Assembly (NCBI GenBank): GCA_029931535.1
Contig: JAQPZY010001688.1
Span: forward strand, 2,783,001 to 2,847,000
Length of the DNA: 64,000 bases
Direction of reading: 5' to 3'
Source: Margaritifera margaritifera
Lineage: Eukaryota > Mollusca > Bivalvia > Unionida > Margaritiferidae
Shown here: piece after piece, positions 1-9,442 of the stretch
Layout of the letters: each line of letters opens with the position of its first letter
Numbering within the stretch: the first letter of the stretch is position 1
Notes under the pieces: model-generated
Told to the model about the DNA's origin: nothing
Databases searched by the model: none
The model's input: only the letters and a program-made list of their open reading frames with translations
Translations under genes and position numbers: made by a program

Positions 1-97
1 AGGCAAGTATTAAAGACCTGCACATAACTAATATAATTTAATTATAATGAGAGGCAAGTATTAAAGACCTGCACATAACTAATATAATTTAATTATA
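1..97. repeat. Two-copy tandem repeat at window edge
   Basis: A 46-bp AT-rich unit beginning AGGCAAGTATTAAAGACC occurs at 1-46 and again at 52-97, identical as far as I can see. It has no coding content. The array may extend beyond the left edge of the window. Confidence 0.85.
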
Positions 98-599
98 AAT
101 ATCTAAAATAAATACCATTATTTATTCATAGCTTGTGCGAATATGACGGTAATCTCTTCATTAAAACATTGATTAAAATTATCCAGATTAATAAGTACAA
201 ATCATACGCGACAATGATGAAAAGAATGCATCATGCAATTAGGATTTCTTAGTTGAAATATTCACGAAAAAAGGAAAGAAAATACCAGTTTAAGTTCATT
301 TAGTTTGTAGATAGCTTGAGATTCAAGTGATAATCCATGGAACAGATGGCTCAAAATTTGAGTCATTAAAATTTACAGACGCACTGAAACTGTTTACAAA
401 TAAGACGTTTGAATCGCGGAGCGCAGCGAAGACGCAGTTCAAATATTTGAGGAAAGACACTTACCAATATGAATACGTGAACAGTTTTTAAAGATATATG
501 GAAACCGCTATACTACCAATATAAAATCTTACCCATCACTTAACAATACCAAAATATCAAATGATGATCAGCTTGTACAAGATATCATGGAAAATTTCA
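98..599. other. AT-rich flank without recognisable gene
   Basis: I see no open reading frame, RNA gene or clear repeat here. The last part (about 470-599) may be the decayed upstream portion of the polymerase fossil that follows, because scattered coding-like words continue leftwards in shifting frames. Confidence 0.5.
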
Positions 600-1140
600 A
601 CTGGAAACAATTAGAAATCTTTCTGACTATTAGGTAAAAAAGATACATTCATTCTAAGTGACATTTCTGAGGAGTGTATGAATGTCTGTATGACAAATTA
701 CAGACATGATCTATGTACTTTTTTTATAGTGCACCTTGATTAGCACATGATGCAAATTTAAAGATATCAAGTGTAGAATTAGAACTTTTAGCAGATTATG
801 ACATGTTTCTAATGATTGATCGTGGAATACGAGGCGGAATTAGCATGAATCAACACAGTTACTCCAAAAGCAAATTTGGATAAAGATGGTAAGATAAAAA
901 TGTATTTCGATTCCGAAAGATTACGGTAAAGGCAATATATTATGCACATAGATACCAAGAATCTTTGTATGTTGGGGATGTCTCAATACATTCCAGTAGA
1001 TGGGCAAATTATATCATGATCAAATCAGAATGAAATATGAGACAACTATGATACTGGTTGCATTTTAGAGTGGATTTGGATAGTTCGTTATAATTCCATG
1101 ATTAACTATTTCTTGGACTACCAAATAAAAGAGAAATGAA
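600..1140 (+). pseudogene. Fossil protein-primed family B DNA polymerase fragment (second, older element)
   Basis: Short stretches in different frames spell motifs typical of a B-type polymerase found in Polinton-like and related elements of invertebrates. At 743-856 the frame reads VELELLADYDMFLMIDRGIR followed by GGIS, matching the conserved VELELLTDxDM and IxxGIRGGxS block. At 942-1004 a motif-A-like IDTKNLCMLGMSQYIPVDG follows; relatives have DxNNLYGxxMSQ. Several stops and frameshifts separate the blocks, so it is dead. It differs in sequence type from the polymerase of the intact Polinton (which reads HSLFGGRTNAT in the equivalent place), so it is not a piece of the same copy. Identification is from remembered family motifs, not alignment. 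Confidence 0.6.
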
Positions 1141-1740
1141 TTCCAGATGCCTACGATTTACAGGGGCGGAATGGGGGTATGATGTGGTGGCGGTGGTGGT
1201 AGGAGTAAACAATTGTGCGCGAACAACCGTAATGTTTCCTAGAGTACATTTTCTTTACAGTCAGATGGTGAGAATTATGCCATGGAAAAGTTTAATATAA
1301 GGGCAGAAAAAGTTATTTTCTTAACAAGTACCAAGATCTTCAATTCTGCCGTTTTCAAAACTTAAAATATTACTTTCTCTGTAGCGAAATGAGAAGGGGA
1401 GTATATTGTTTGCTTTTGATCAAAAGTTGCTACAATGTTGAAAGGTTAACCTTCCTACCGGTCTATACAATTAAAATAGGAATAAATTTATACACGCTAA
1501 ATTTAATTTGTATTGGGTAAGAAGAGGTCAGTCAGTATGTCATAAATCGTCAATTTGTTTTCTCTTCTTTCCCTTAATATATAATAGTATTGTTAGTGTT
1601 GTATGGATTATGATGGCGGTATGAGGATGGTAGTTTTATTTAAAAGGAGATGGTAGGTAAGTTATAGGAAGGTAGGGTTTTTACTTTGTTTATAAGAGGA
1701 TAATAGGGAAGTGATAGGGTTGGGTGTTGGATAGCATATA
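1141..1740. other. Non-coding flank with G-rich patches
   Basis: No supported gene. It contains a GGTGGCGGTGGTGGT-like purine tract near 1185-1200 and an AT-rich stretch near 1575-1590. I see no further polymerase motifs. Confidence 0.5.
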
Positions 1741-2018
1741 GTCATTATGTTAAACCTACAGACATTTCTAACATTCTATTTTCCTTACCGCCAGACTGCC
1801 CCATACTCTTAATCTTAGGGGACATTTTTAACATTACGTTTTCCATTTTTTGTCATATAGACTCATCAAGTTAAACCTACAGACATTTTTAACATAGGAT
1901 TTCCCTTCTTGTCCTCAGGGTGTAAATTTTGCCCATGCTAAATTCATGTTATCCATCCTAATGTCATTCCCATGTTAAATTCTCCGTATGCCCCAGAATG
2001 ACACCCCCATGTTAAACT
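1741..2018. repeat. CATGTTAAA-type imperfect repeats of the left flank
   Basis: The words GTTAAACCTACAGACATTT and TTTAACATAGGATTTCCC recur at about 1749, 1813 and 1873. CATGTTAAA-type words follow up to 2018. The same sequence reappears in the same orientation right of the Polinton (23116-23146), so the element was inserted into this host repeat. The motif also resembles the 37-bp unit in the Polinton TIRs. Confidence 0.65.
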
Positions 2019-2024
2019 CACATA
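2019..2024. repeat. Left target-site duplication of Polinton
   Basis: CACATA immediately precedes the inverted repeat. CACATT immediately follows the right inverted repeat. Five of six bases match, and Polintons are known to make 6-bp duplications, so this is a credible TSD with one later mutation. Confidence 0.7.
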
Positions 2025-2057
2025 AGTAGTAGGGTGGGGGTATTGAGAGCAATTGGA

Positions 2058-2207
2058 GCACTTGAGAGCTATACGGGAGTTTAACATGGAGGGGGCACTT
2101 GAGAGCTATACGGGAGTTTAACATGGAGGGGGCACTTGAGAGCTATACGGGAGTTTAACATGGAGGGGGGCACTATAGAGCCGTACGGGAGTTTAACATG
2201 GCGGGGG
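2058..2207. repeat. 37-bp tandem repeats within left TIR
   Basis: Four units beginning at 2058, 2095, 2132 and 2170. The first three are almost identical, starting GCACTTGAGAGCTATACGGG and continuing to GTTTAACATGGAGGG. The fourth is diverged (GCACTATAGAGCCGTACGGG). They may bind a terminal or replication protein, but that is speculation. Confidence 0.9.
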
Positions 2208-2246
2208 TCTCTATAGGGACAACGGGAGGGAGGGAAATAGAATTAA

Positions 2247-2280
2247 TCTTTCTTGAAAAAGGGTGGTCCTGAGAAGGACC
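2247..2280 (-). promoter_or_regulatory. Histone-type 3' stem-loop plus downstream element (copy 1)
   Basis: On the minus strand, 15 bases past the stop of the 2296-2880 gene, the sequence reads GGTCCT-TCTC-AGGACC (2280-2265): a perfect 6-bp stem with a 4-nt loop in CCACCC context. Nine bases further is CAAGAAAGA (2255-2247), the classic histone downstream element bound by U7 snRNA. Together these match metazoan replication-dependent histone mRNA 3' ends. It lies inside the left inverted repeat. Confidence 0.8.
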
Positions 2281-2295
2281 ATTGAAGGAATAATT

Positions 2296-2880
2296 TTATT
2301 TCCTCCAACATTTAGTAAAAAAGTTTAGGAAGGTGGTGAATCTTTTTTTCTTGGTTGGAAGTGTTGGTGGTAGCCAGTCAGGATGTTTCATCCGCCTGAA
2401 TTTATCTTGGATTTTCATCCAATTTAAATTCAGGCGTTCAAATTCCATTTCTTTCCTGGCCTGTTCTTTCTTGGAGCGTTCAAGAGCCCACAAGATTTTA
2501 ATTTGAGCTACTTCCTTTTCTAAAACTTTCTTTAACAATACCTTCACCATGTGAAGGTTCACCTCTTCTCGCCTAGCGTTACTGGCAGGTGGATACAACC
2601 ATTCATCTTGTTGAACAAGGTGAAGGAAGTTCTCCACTTCATGCAGTAAATCCAGACTTCTCTTGATGAACCCCACACGGCAAGGGGTTGAGGAAGTTTT
2701 TACTCTTTCCTCCACCAAAACATCATTCACCAACCTCCTCGCTGAAATAAGAGCCGCTAGTTGGCTGGTGACAAATGGTTTGGTGGTAGGATATCTCCAC
2801 CAATACTCCAACCTTTCCATCAACGACTCAACATCCACCATCCTATCCCAAGCTTCCTGCAACAATTCTACCGTATTCAT
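2296..2880 (-). CDS. Left-terminal helical protein of unknown function (194 aa)
   Basis: An intact ORF running towards the left terminus. I do not recognise the family. The protein is predicted largely helical: N-terminal MNTVELLQEAWDRM, a central Leu/Val/Lys-rich region and a basic C-terminus with KKKR and WRK. There is no signal peptide or membrane segment. Gene structure supports a real gene: a TATA-like box at 2924-2933 about 45 bp before the ATG, the shared upstream element at 2939-2960, and a histone-type stem-loop right after the stop. By position and signals it pairs with the right-terminal genes at 21322 and 22388, and may be an early regulatory product (inference). Confidence 0.7.
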   Translation of the reverse strand: MNTVELLQEAWDRMVDVESLMERLEYWWRYPTTKPFVTSQLAALISARRLVNDVLVEERVKTSSTPCRVGFIKRSLDLLHEVENFLHLVQQDEWLYPPASNARREEVNLHMVKVLLKKVLEKEVAQIKILWALERSKKEQARKEMEFERLNLNWMKIQDKFRRMKHPDWLPPTLPTKKKRFTTFLNFFTKCWRK

Positions 2881-2923
2881 TCTTCAGTGTGAAGTGTGAA
2901 TGGCGCTACTGTGGAAGGCACGG

Positions 2924-2960
2924 GTTTATATGCGAGAAGCGCGGACGTGATGGAAAACAT
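2924..2960 (-). promoter_or_regulatory. Shared upstream element plus TATA box of left-terminal gene
   Basis: Reading the minus strand, ATGTTTTCCATCACGTCCGC (from 2960) is followed a few bases later by GCATATAAAC (2933-2924). Nearly the same pair occurs at 21208-21244 and 22309-22343 in front of other small terminal genes. Confidence 0.75.
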
Positions 2961-2961
2961 C

Positions 2962-3083
2962 CCCCCCACACACCACATAAAAACATATATAGGGAGACTA
3001 TGACAAAAAAGAAAAAAAAACAAATGTACACACAACATATAAAAAATCACACACTTATATAGGCAATATTGAAAAATAATTAA
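2962..3083. other. AT-rich spacer between two leftward genes
   Basis: Poly-C, ACACA and poly-A tracts with no ORF. It separates the promoter of the 2296-2880 gene from the 3' end of the next leftward gene. Confidence 0.6.
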
Positions 3084-3119
3084 TCTTTTCTTGAAAAATG
3101 GGTGGCCCTAAAAAGGACC
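3084..3119 (-). promoter_or_regulatory. Histone-type 3' stem-loop plus downstream element (copy 2)
   Basis: The minus strand reads GGTCCT-TTTT-AGGGCC (3119-3104), a 6-bp stem with one G-T wobble and a 4-nt loop, then CACCC. The purine element CAAGAAAAGA follows (3093-3084). It lies about 27 bases past the stop of the 3146-3382 ORF. Confidence 0.78.
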
Positions 3120-3145
3120 TTTTTTTGTTATTGTTGTTGTTTTTT

Positions 3146-3382
3146 TTAACAACAGGAGCATCTCCTAGAAAGTTTTCTTTTTCTTCTTAAACTTCTTCTA
3201 ACTTCGGGCCCATACAGCAAAACCCTCTTTAGACAACCTTGTCTCTCCACATAAGTTTGTCGATACCATGTAGCTGTGTCTGTAATTTTGGTTTTAGTCC
3301 ATGATGCTTTTACATACATAAGGAATGCTGGATTAAACAGCATTCCTGAAACAATGTTGGAGGATTCCACACTAAGCCACAT
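3146..3382 (-). CDS. Small basic Arg/Cys-tailed protein (78 aa), unknown
   Basis: A leftward ORF ending in a strongly basic, cysteine-rich tail (RRSLRRKRKLSRRCSCC). It sits between a minus-strand TATATATAC box (3447-3457, about 65 bp before the ATG) and a histone-type 3' stem-loop, which argues for a real transcript despite its size. I tested it mentally against histone-fold proteins and adenoviral core proteins and found no convincing match. DNA or RNA binding is plausible from charge only. An overlapping 102-codon ORF on the plus strand lacks such signals and is treated as a shadow. Confidence 0.5.
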   Translation of the reverse strand: MWLSVESSNIVSGMLFNPAFLMYVKASWTKTKITDTATWYRQTYVERQGCLKRVLLYGPEVRRSLRRKRKLSRRCSCC

Positions 3383-3446
3383 GATTTTGTTTTTAGGATT
3401 GGTCGTCTTGGAGAAAACCGGTGAAGCATTTATGAAACCAGCGGTT

Positions 3447-3576
3447 GTATATATACCTTACGATCGGATTGAAATGGATCCAAATCAACTACCAATCCAA
3501 ACACGCGTTACAAGTCGGTTCGGTTTTCTTCCAATAGGAAGAGAGCGTAGGTGTTACGTCATCTCGGGTATAAAGG
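3447..3576. promoter_or_regulatory. Divergent promoter region with two TATA boxes and a CRE-like site
   Basis: The minus strand has GGTATATATAC at 3457-3447, serving the leftward 78-aa gene. The plus strand has TTACGTCAT (3554-3562, CRE/ATF-like) followed by GGGTATAAAGG (3566-3576), about 50 bp before the ATG at 3624. Confidence 0.6.
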
Positions 3577-3623
3577 TATCGTAGCGTTCGTAGGGGGGTT
3601 TATTACTTTTTACGACAGCCTTC

Positions 3624-4268
3624 ATGGAGACTGGAAAGACAAGTACTACATCAATGTATTGGAATGATCCTGCAACGATAATGAATGCTGCGTCATTATT
3701 GAACTTTCGGCCGGAAGACTTTGATTTAGATTTACTAAATCAAGAGTTTGACAATACTACTACTACTACTGTTCCAATAGTGAATGATTTTAAAAGAAGA
3801 CAAATGGAAGAGATGGAAAATTTTGTAAAAAAGCAACGGGAAGAGGAAGAAATGTTTCTTCTTCTTCAACAACAACAGAAAGAAGAAGAAGAAGAAGAAA
3901 TCAGACAGCAGCAACAGCAGTTACAAGAGGAGGAGAAGAAGGAAACAGGAAAGGAAAGCATCAGTCTTCAAGAAAGAACTGTAAGTCTGTTAGAAGAGGT
4001 ATTATATGAGTTGAAATGGATGACCAATTTCTATAAGTATTCTTTAACTCATCAACCACCTAAACGGAAAAGACCATCACGGGCTAAATAACATTCTTCT
4101 AAACCTTCCAGTGCTAGTGAGATGCCACCACCACCACCACCCATGTCACCAATATCACCACCACCACCAGTGACTACCACCATAATGAAAACACCATCAG
4201 TAGCAGCAGCATTAACAGGATATGGATTGGGCCGTGGTAAAGGACTACGGCATTTGAAGTTAATTTGA
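3624..4268 (+). pseudogene. Glu/Gln-rich coiled-coil protein with in-frame stop and H4-tail-like end
   Basis: The ORF from ATG 3624 gives 155 aa: an acidic N-terminus, Thr repeat, long Glu/Gln/Lys coiled-coil stretch (about residues 55-115) and a basic PPKRKRPSRAK. A TAA at 4089-4091 stops it, but the same frame stays open for 58 more codons to TGA at 4266-4268. That extension has proline runs and ends in a Gly/Arg/Lys-rich tail (GLGRGKGLRHLK). The histone-type stem-loop lies about 45 bases beyond the second stop, so the longer product is probably ancestral. TATA at 3569. Family not recognised. Confidence 0.6.
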
Positions 4269-4313
4269 AAGTTTTTGTTTTTGAAAACCAAAAACAAACA
4301 AAAACAACCCAAC

Positions 4314-4351
4314 GGTCCTTTTAAGGGCCCCCCAGATTTCTAGAAAAGAAA
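4314..4351 (+). promoter_or_regulatory. Histone-type 3' stem-loop plus downstream element (copy 3)
   Basis: CCCAAC precedes GGTCCT-TTTA-AGGGCC (4314-4329), a 6-bp stem with one wobble pair. The purine element TAGAAAAGAAA is at 4341-4351. It closes the rightward gene at 3624-4268. Confidence 0.75.
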
Positions 4352-4578
4352 TCAAATTGCCAAAAAAATCAAGTTAAAACTTTAAAAAATCCCACCCCAT
4401 AGTACAAGTGTGAGTGCGTGCGTGCGTGCGTGCGTGCATTTCTACTCTAAAACAAAAAAACACAAAACCACTTACTTTTTTCTCTCCAGTCATATGTATT
4501 CATCCAATTTCTTTTACAAAATAATTCAGCAATATAACATATAACACCAAAAAAATCACACACAAGAAAAAACAAAGT
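4352..4578. other. Spacer with GTGC microsatellite
   Basis: A short (GTGC)n run lies at about 4408-4438 in an otherwise AT-rich spacer. It separates convergent transcripts: the 3624 gene rightward and the zinc-knuckle gene leftward. No ORF. No clear AATAAA for the leftward gene was seen. Confidence 0.6.
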
Positions 4579-5103
4579 TCACTTTCTGTAATGCTTGTGT
4601 GGCTTGAATTTAAACACTGGAGTTTCTTCCTTCTCACTTTTGTCTCTCTTGTGTTTCTTTTTCTTCATAGGAATCCTGTTTTCCTTTTCTTCATCTTCAT
4701 TCTCACTTTCGTCTTCCATTCTTCTTACACTCTTCTTACTTTTCTTGATGATATGTTCCTCTTCTTCTTCTAGGTTTGTTAATTCTGAATTCACTTCCTC
4801 CCCCTCCTCTTCTTCTTCTTGTTCTTTCTGAGGGCATTCCGAAGACCAATGTCCTGGTCCTTTACAATGATAGCAGATATCTTTTGATTTATCTCTCTGT
4901 TCACGTTTGGGACAATCTGGAGCCCAATGTCCTTTCTTTTGACAGATGTAACAAGTATCGTCACTTTTATCTCTAGTGACAGTGAAGGAGGAGTCTTTAC
5001 TCTTACTGTTCGTAGTATACTTTCGAATCACTGTCTGTAAATCTCTCACCAAAAAAGCAATCTGTCTTTTTGACTCTTCCATCTTGACAGCTTGAAAGTT
5101 CAA
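4579..5103 (-). CDS. Two-knuckle CCHC zinc-finger protein (174 aa)
   Basis: Two CCHC zinc knuckles of the C-x2-C-x4-H-x4-C type: CYICQKKGHWAPDC and CYHCKGPGHWSSEC, about residues 51-64 and 77-90. Such knuckles are known in retroviral nucleocapsid and CNBP-type proteins and bind single-stranded nucleic acid. The C-terminal half is highly charged, with Glu runs then Lys-rich stretches (KKKKHKRDKS). No membrane segment. The gene diverges from PolB across a 120-bp gap with back-to-back TATA boxes, so the two may be co-regulated. A role in binding replicating DNA or in packaging is inference. Confidence 0.8.
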   Translation of the reverse strand: MNFQAVKMEESKRQIAFLVRDLQTVIRKYTTNSKSKDSSFTVTRDKSDDTCYICQKKGHWAPDCPKREQRDKSKDICYHCKGPGHWSSECPQKEQEEEEEGEEVNSELTNLEEEEEHIIKKSKKSVRRMEDESENEDEEKENRIPMKKKKHKRDKSEKEETPVFKFKPHKHYRK

Positions 5104-5142
5104 TCAACCAAAAGAAGACTGATTCTGAAGGTAAGAAGCTCT

Positions 5143-5176
5143 CTCTTTATATACTTTTCTCTCTCTATATAAAGGT
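5143..5176. promoter_or_regulatory. Back-to-back TATA boxes, zinc-knuckle gene and PolB
   Basis: The minus strand reads GTATATAAAGAGAG (from 5154 leftwards), about 45 bp before the ATG at 5103. The plus strand has CTATATAAAGG at 5166-5175, about 50 bp before the ATG at 5222. A pyrimidine tract (CTCTCT) lies between them. Confidence 0.75.
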
Positions 5177-5221
5177 ACCTGGGTGGAAAAAAACTCAATC
5201 AGTTTCAAATCAGAGTTGAAG

Positions 5222-8200
5222 ATGAAAAGATCACGTCCAAACCATGATAAATCAGAACAAGAACAAACCAAGAGGCGACGAAGGTATTCCGTGCCTCCTG
5301 AAACACACTTAGAGGAATTACTGGCTCAAGTCCATGCCAGTGACTTTGAAGATGAAATGACTGAACAACAACAACAACAACCACCTGAAACCCAAACTTC
5401 CAAACCACCCAAAACCAAAACCAAAGTTACTGCCAACACCAGAACCCCTGACCAAGAAAGTCCTACTGCTACCTCTACCGCTACCGCTACCGTGGCTCCT
5501 GAAAAATACTATCGGTTCGAGAGACACAAAAAATCACTTCTCGAAAATTTAGGACCACGGCGTATACTCACACAGTACACTTCAAAGACTTCAAGTCAGA
5601 AGTACCTCCTGAGAAAGCGGCGCGGTTCATTACCAATTTGTGGGAATCTGTGTTACAGAACTTAAAACGGCAATGTGGAGCCAAAGAAGAGGATCGGTTG
5701 AGACTTGCATTCATCATAACCAATTGAAGAGTCCTGTTTGGATTGAATTTAGTACCCCGGCAGAATTAACGCCAGATAAAGTTATGTCCAAAATAGAACA
5801 TGTACAACAATCAAACGACAAATTTACTATCACCGATGGAAAGGCTACCGTTTACATGACTCACGTTTCTCCACCTCGAGGAAGTGGACGAAGTAGAAAA
5901 CCCTTATTGGTGGATGATTTTCGTACTACCAAACTTAGTGTCGTCCAAATCAACAATACTGAAGATTCAATGTGTTTAGCTCGAGCTATTGTGGTAGGTC
6001 GTACCTATGCTAACAAGAATGAGAGCAAAGAATGGAAAAAAGCCTGGAATAACATTCGATATTCTAACAGACCCCAACAACGAAAAGAAGCAGAACTCTT
6101 GTTGAAACAAGCAGGGATCCCTAAAGAGACCGTGTGTGGCATTTCTCAATTACAGCAACTTCAAGATGTTTTGGCTCCTCATTATACATTAAAAGTTCAC
6201 CCTCAAGAAGTGCGTGGAGCTCTATTGTTTCGAGGCCCCGATTTCCCTGAAGGAAAATACATTCATCTATATCACCATCAAGAACATTTTGATACCATTA
6301 CCAGTATTACTGGATTTTTAGGATACTCTTACTTCTGTGAGAAATGTAACAAAGGGTGTAATAGTCGGGAGCAACACATTGGTTGTGGAGAAAGATGTCG
6401 GGGTTGTTTAGCCAACACACCATGCCTTCCTGAGCCACAACAACATCACATTTATTGCGAAACCTGTCGACGCCGTTTTGTCAGTCCTACTTGCTATCAA
6501 CAACATCGCAAGACCCAAGGTCACCAACAAAAATGTGCTTGTGAGTTATTACAATCGTGTTCTACGTGTGGACAACTGATTCGTTCCAACAACTCCAAGA
6601 GACACGTTTGTGCTGGCAAGAAAAAATGTTCTATTTGTCATCAGATCGTCGATTTTGATCATCGATGTTTTATTCAAAAGCATGACAAGATAGAGAAAAA
6701 AGAAATAAAGAAAAACAAGAAACAAGTAGATTTCATCTTTTTTGATTTTGAATGTATGCAAGAAACAGGTACTCACATTCCTAATTTTTGTGTAGCCCAT
6801 AGGGCTTGTGATCAGTGTATTCAAGAATCGATTCATTTTCACTGTCCTCATTGTAGTAGGATTCCAGGAGGACGTGAAAAAATCTTTCGTGGAGTGAATA
6901 CTTTGTCGGAGTTTGCTGAATGGGTTTTAGACCCTACCATCCACGACAGCTGGAGCGAAGAAGACAATCATCGTTACGGAGATTGTCATCGGTATGCGAC
7001 CGTCATAGCTCACAATTTTTCGGGATACGATGGACAGTTTTTACTTAATTATTATTTGAACCATGGAACCGAACGTCCTGAAGTCACCATGAATGGAAAA
7101 AAGCTCATCTACATGAAAGTAGGACAAGTTCAATTCAAAGATTCGATGAGTTATTTGGCCATGCCTTTGAGTCGTATGCCAAAAACGTTCGGCATGACAG
7201 AAATGGCCAAAGGTTACTTTCCTCACTTCTTTAACACGGAAGCTAATCAACAGGCCGTCCTACCTCATTTACCTGACCTTCATGATTATGACCCCGATGG
7301 AATGCGACCCGAACAGCGAGAAGCTTTTCACGCTTGGTACCGTGTTCACCAGAACGATCCCTTTGACTTTCAAGAAGAGATGCTCAAATATTGTCGATCG
7401 GATGTAGATATTTTAAGACGTTGTTGTGGAAAATTTCGAGAGTTATTTCTCGATAGTGCAAAGGTCGATCCTTTGAAAGAGGCATCCACCTTACCTAAAG
7501 CCTGTTCCTTAGTCTACAGACAACATTTCATGCCCGAAAACCAACTAGCCATCATTGACTCCAACACGGGAATTTTTGCTAGTCGTCAATATTCGGTCAA
7601 AGCTTTACGTTGGCTTCATTACTTATGTCAAAAAGAAGACAAATGGATACAACATGCTAGAAACGGTGGAGGAGAAAAAAGATTGGAGGTTATTCTGTGG
7701 ATGGTTGGGATTTAGAAAACCCGCACATTGTGTACGAGTTTCAGGGATGTTTGTTTCACGGATGCCCTATTTGTTATCCTGACCGAAACATGAAAAGCCC
7801 TTATTCAGATTCTACCATGGATCAGTTATATGAACAGACTTGTCAACGACGACTTCAGTTAGAAAGTCAAGGTTACGAAGTGATAGAAATGTGGGAACAC
7901 GAGTACGATCGACGTTTGAAAATCGATCCTGAATTTAAAACCATTACTCAAAGTTACGATGCAGCCGACATTGAACCTTTAGATCCACGTCACAGTTTAT
8001 TTGGAGGACGAACCAATGCTACTCGATTATTGTACGATGTGAACGAATCCCAAGGAGAAGAAATCAAATACATCGACGTGTGTTCTTTGTATCCTTGGGT
8101 GTGTAAATATGCTCGTTTTTGTCCAGGACACCCTGAAATTTTAACAGAGCACATCGACGTAAAACAGATTCGTCAATACGAAGGATTGATCAAATGTAAA

Positions 8201-9442
8201 GTTTTACCTCCCACAAACTTGTTTCATCCCATCTTACCTTACCATTGTCAAGGAAAATTGATGTTTCCTTTATGTCGGACTTGTGCCGAAATGTGTAACC
8301 AAGATCATTCCTGTCACCACACAGAGGAAGAACGGTCAATGATAGGTACGTGGGTTAGTGCCGAATTGTTTCGGGCATTGGATCGTGGATACCGTTTATT
8401 GAACGTGTATGAAATTTGGCACTTTCCAACGACAGCCCAATACCAAAAGGACGACGCCACTCATCATCCAGGCATTTTTTCGGGGTACGTGAACCAATTT
8501 CTTAAACTGAAACAAGAAGCTAGTGGTTATCCTTCATGGTGTCAAACTCCCGAAGACAAAGTACGATTCAAAGAAGAATACCGTGACATCGAAGGCATCA
8601 CTTTAGAAGAGGTAGAAAAAAATGAAGGAAAAAGATCGTTTGCTAAAGTGATGTTGAATTGTTTGTGGGGAAAAATGGCTCAACGTACGATCTTGCCCAA
8701 AACGGAATACGTGGACGATCCTTATCGTTACTTTCAACTGGTGGACGACAAAAGTATTCTAGTCAAGCACGTCGAAATCGTCCGTGAGGATTTGATCATT
8801 GTTAATTTTGAAGATGAACCCAAGTTTGTTAAACCTGACAAGTTTAGTAACGTAGTCATTGCCGCCTACGTAACTGCTCATGCTCGTTTGAAGTTGTATG
8901 ACGAAGCATTAGAAGTCTTGGGAGATCGTGTTCTGTATTTTGATACTGACAGTTGCATTTACATTCATCGTCCCGCTTACCCCCACCCTACCATTCAAGG
9001 AGATCGATTAGGAGCCTGGACAGACGAGCACCCTCAAGATACCATCCTGAGTTTTGCTAGCGGTTGTCCTAAAAATTATGGGTACCGATACCGAGATCCT
9101 CAAGGTCAACTTCACACCTCCTGTAAAGTCAAAGGATTGACTCTGAATTATCGAACTAACCAAGTCGTGAACTTTGAGGTTTTAAAAAATGCTCTGTTGT
9201 CTGGACAAGTGAAAGATTTTCAAGTAGCTACGTTAGAACCTCACAAGATTGTTCGCCTACCAAATCATAAAATCGTGACTCGACCTGTTCAAAAAGTGTA
9301 TCGTATTGTGTACCTAAAAAGAGTGAGACTTCCAGATCACACAACTTTACCTTACGGACACGCCGATTTGGAGAAGTATAAAAAAAAAGGAAACCCTCCT
9401 CTTGAAAAAAAAAAAGATGACTTCAACATGGGTCTTGCCTGA
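5222..9442 (+). pseudogene. polB: Protein-primed family B DNA polymerase (PolB), frame-broken
   Basis: About 1,400 codons. Start chosen at ATG 5222; the longer ORF to 5183 begins with GTG. Order: low-complexity basic/Gln/Thr N-terminus; Polinton-type N-terminal domain; Cys/His-rich zinc-binding region (about 6337-6660); exonuclease motifs DFEC (6744), HNFSGYDG (about 7011) and YCRSD (7389); polymerase motif A DVCSLYP (8075), motif B KVMLNCLWGK (8645) and motif C DTDS (8942). All catalytic motifs are present. The frame is broken three times: near 5525-5545 at an A6 run, near 5715-5725, and at 7674-7680 at another A6 run. Each can be explained by a single-base indel. It would replicate the element by protein priming. 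As read, it is not translatable in one piece. The last codons overlap the BIR gene start. Confidence 0.95.
9377..9383 (+). promoter_or_regulatory. TATA box within PolB 3' end for BIR gene 1
   Basis: TATAAAA lies 40 bp before the ATG at 9417, inside the coding end of PolB. A second TATAAAA at 9714 sits 80 bp before the second BIR gene. Both are in coding sequence, so function is inferred from position only. Confidence 0.45.

Larger units (their letters stand above)
2025..2284. repeat. Left terminal inverted repeat (260 bp)
   Basis: Matches the reverse complement of 22708-22967 nearly base for base. The outer end is AGTAGTAGGGTGGGGG; the inner end lies just past a histone-type stem-loop (2265-2280). 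Visible differences are few, for example GGAGCA versus GGGGCA near 2055 and the loop bases of the stem-loop. Confidence 0.95.

Noticed and set aside
3146..3382. Possible histone-fold protein, because of the histone-type 3' end and some basic/Leu motifs
   Set aside because: No run of residues aligns convincingly with H2A, H2B, H3 or H4; only isolated words such as LKR..LYG look alike.
3276..3584. 102-codon rightward ORF opposite the 78-aa gene
   Set aside because: It overlaps the leftward gene and its promoter, has no 3' signal of its own, and a CRE/TATA promoter for the next gene lies inside it.
5222..9442. Programmed ribosomal frameshifting in PolB
   Set aside because: Shifts are at plain A runs without a visible slippery heptamer plus stem structure, and other genes show similar breaks; indels or assembly errors are simpler.
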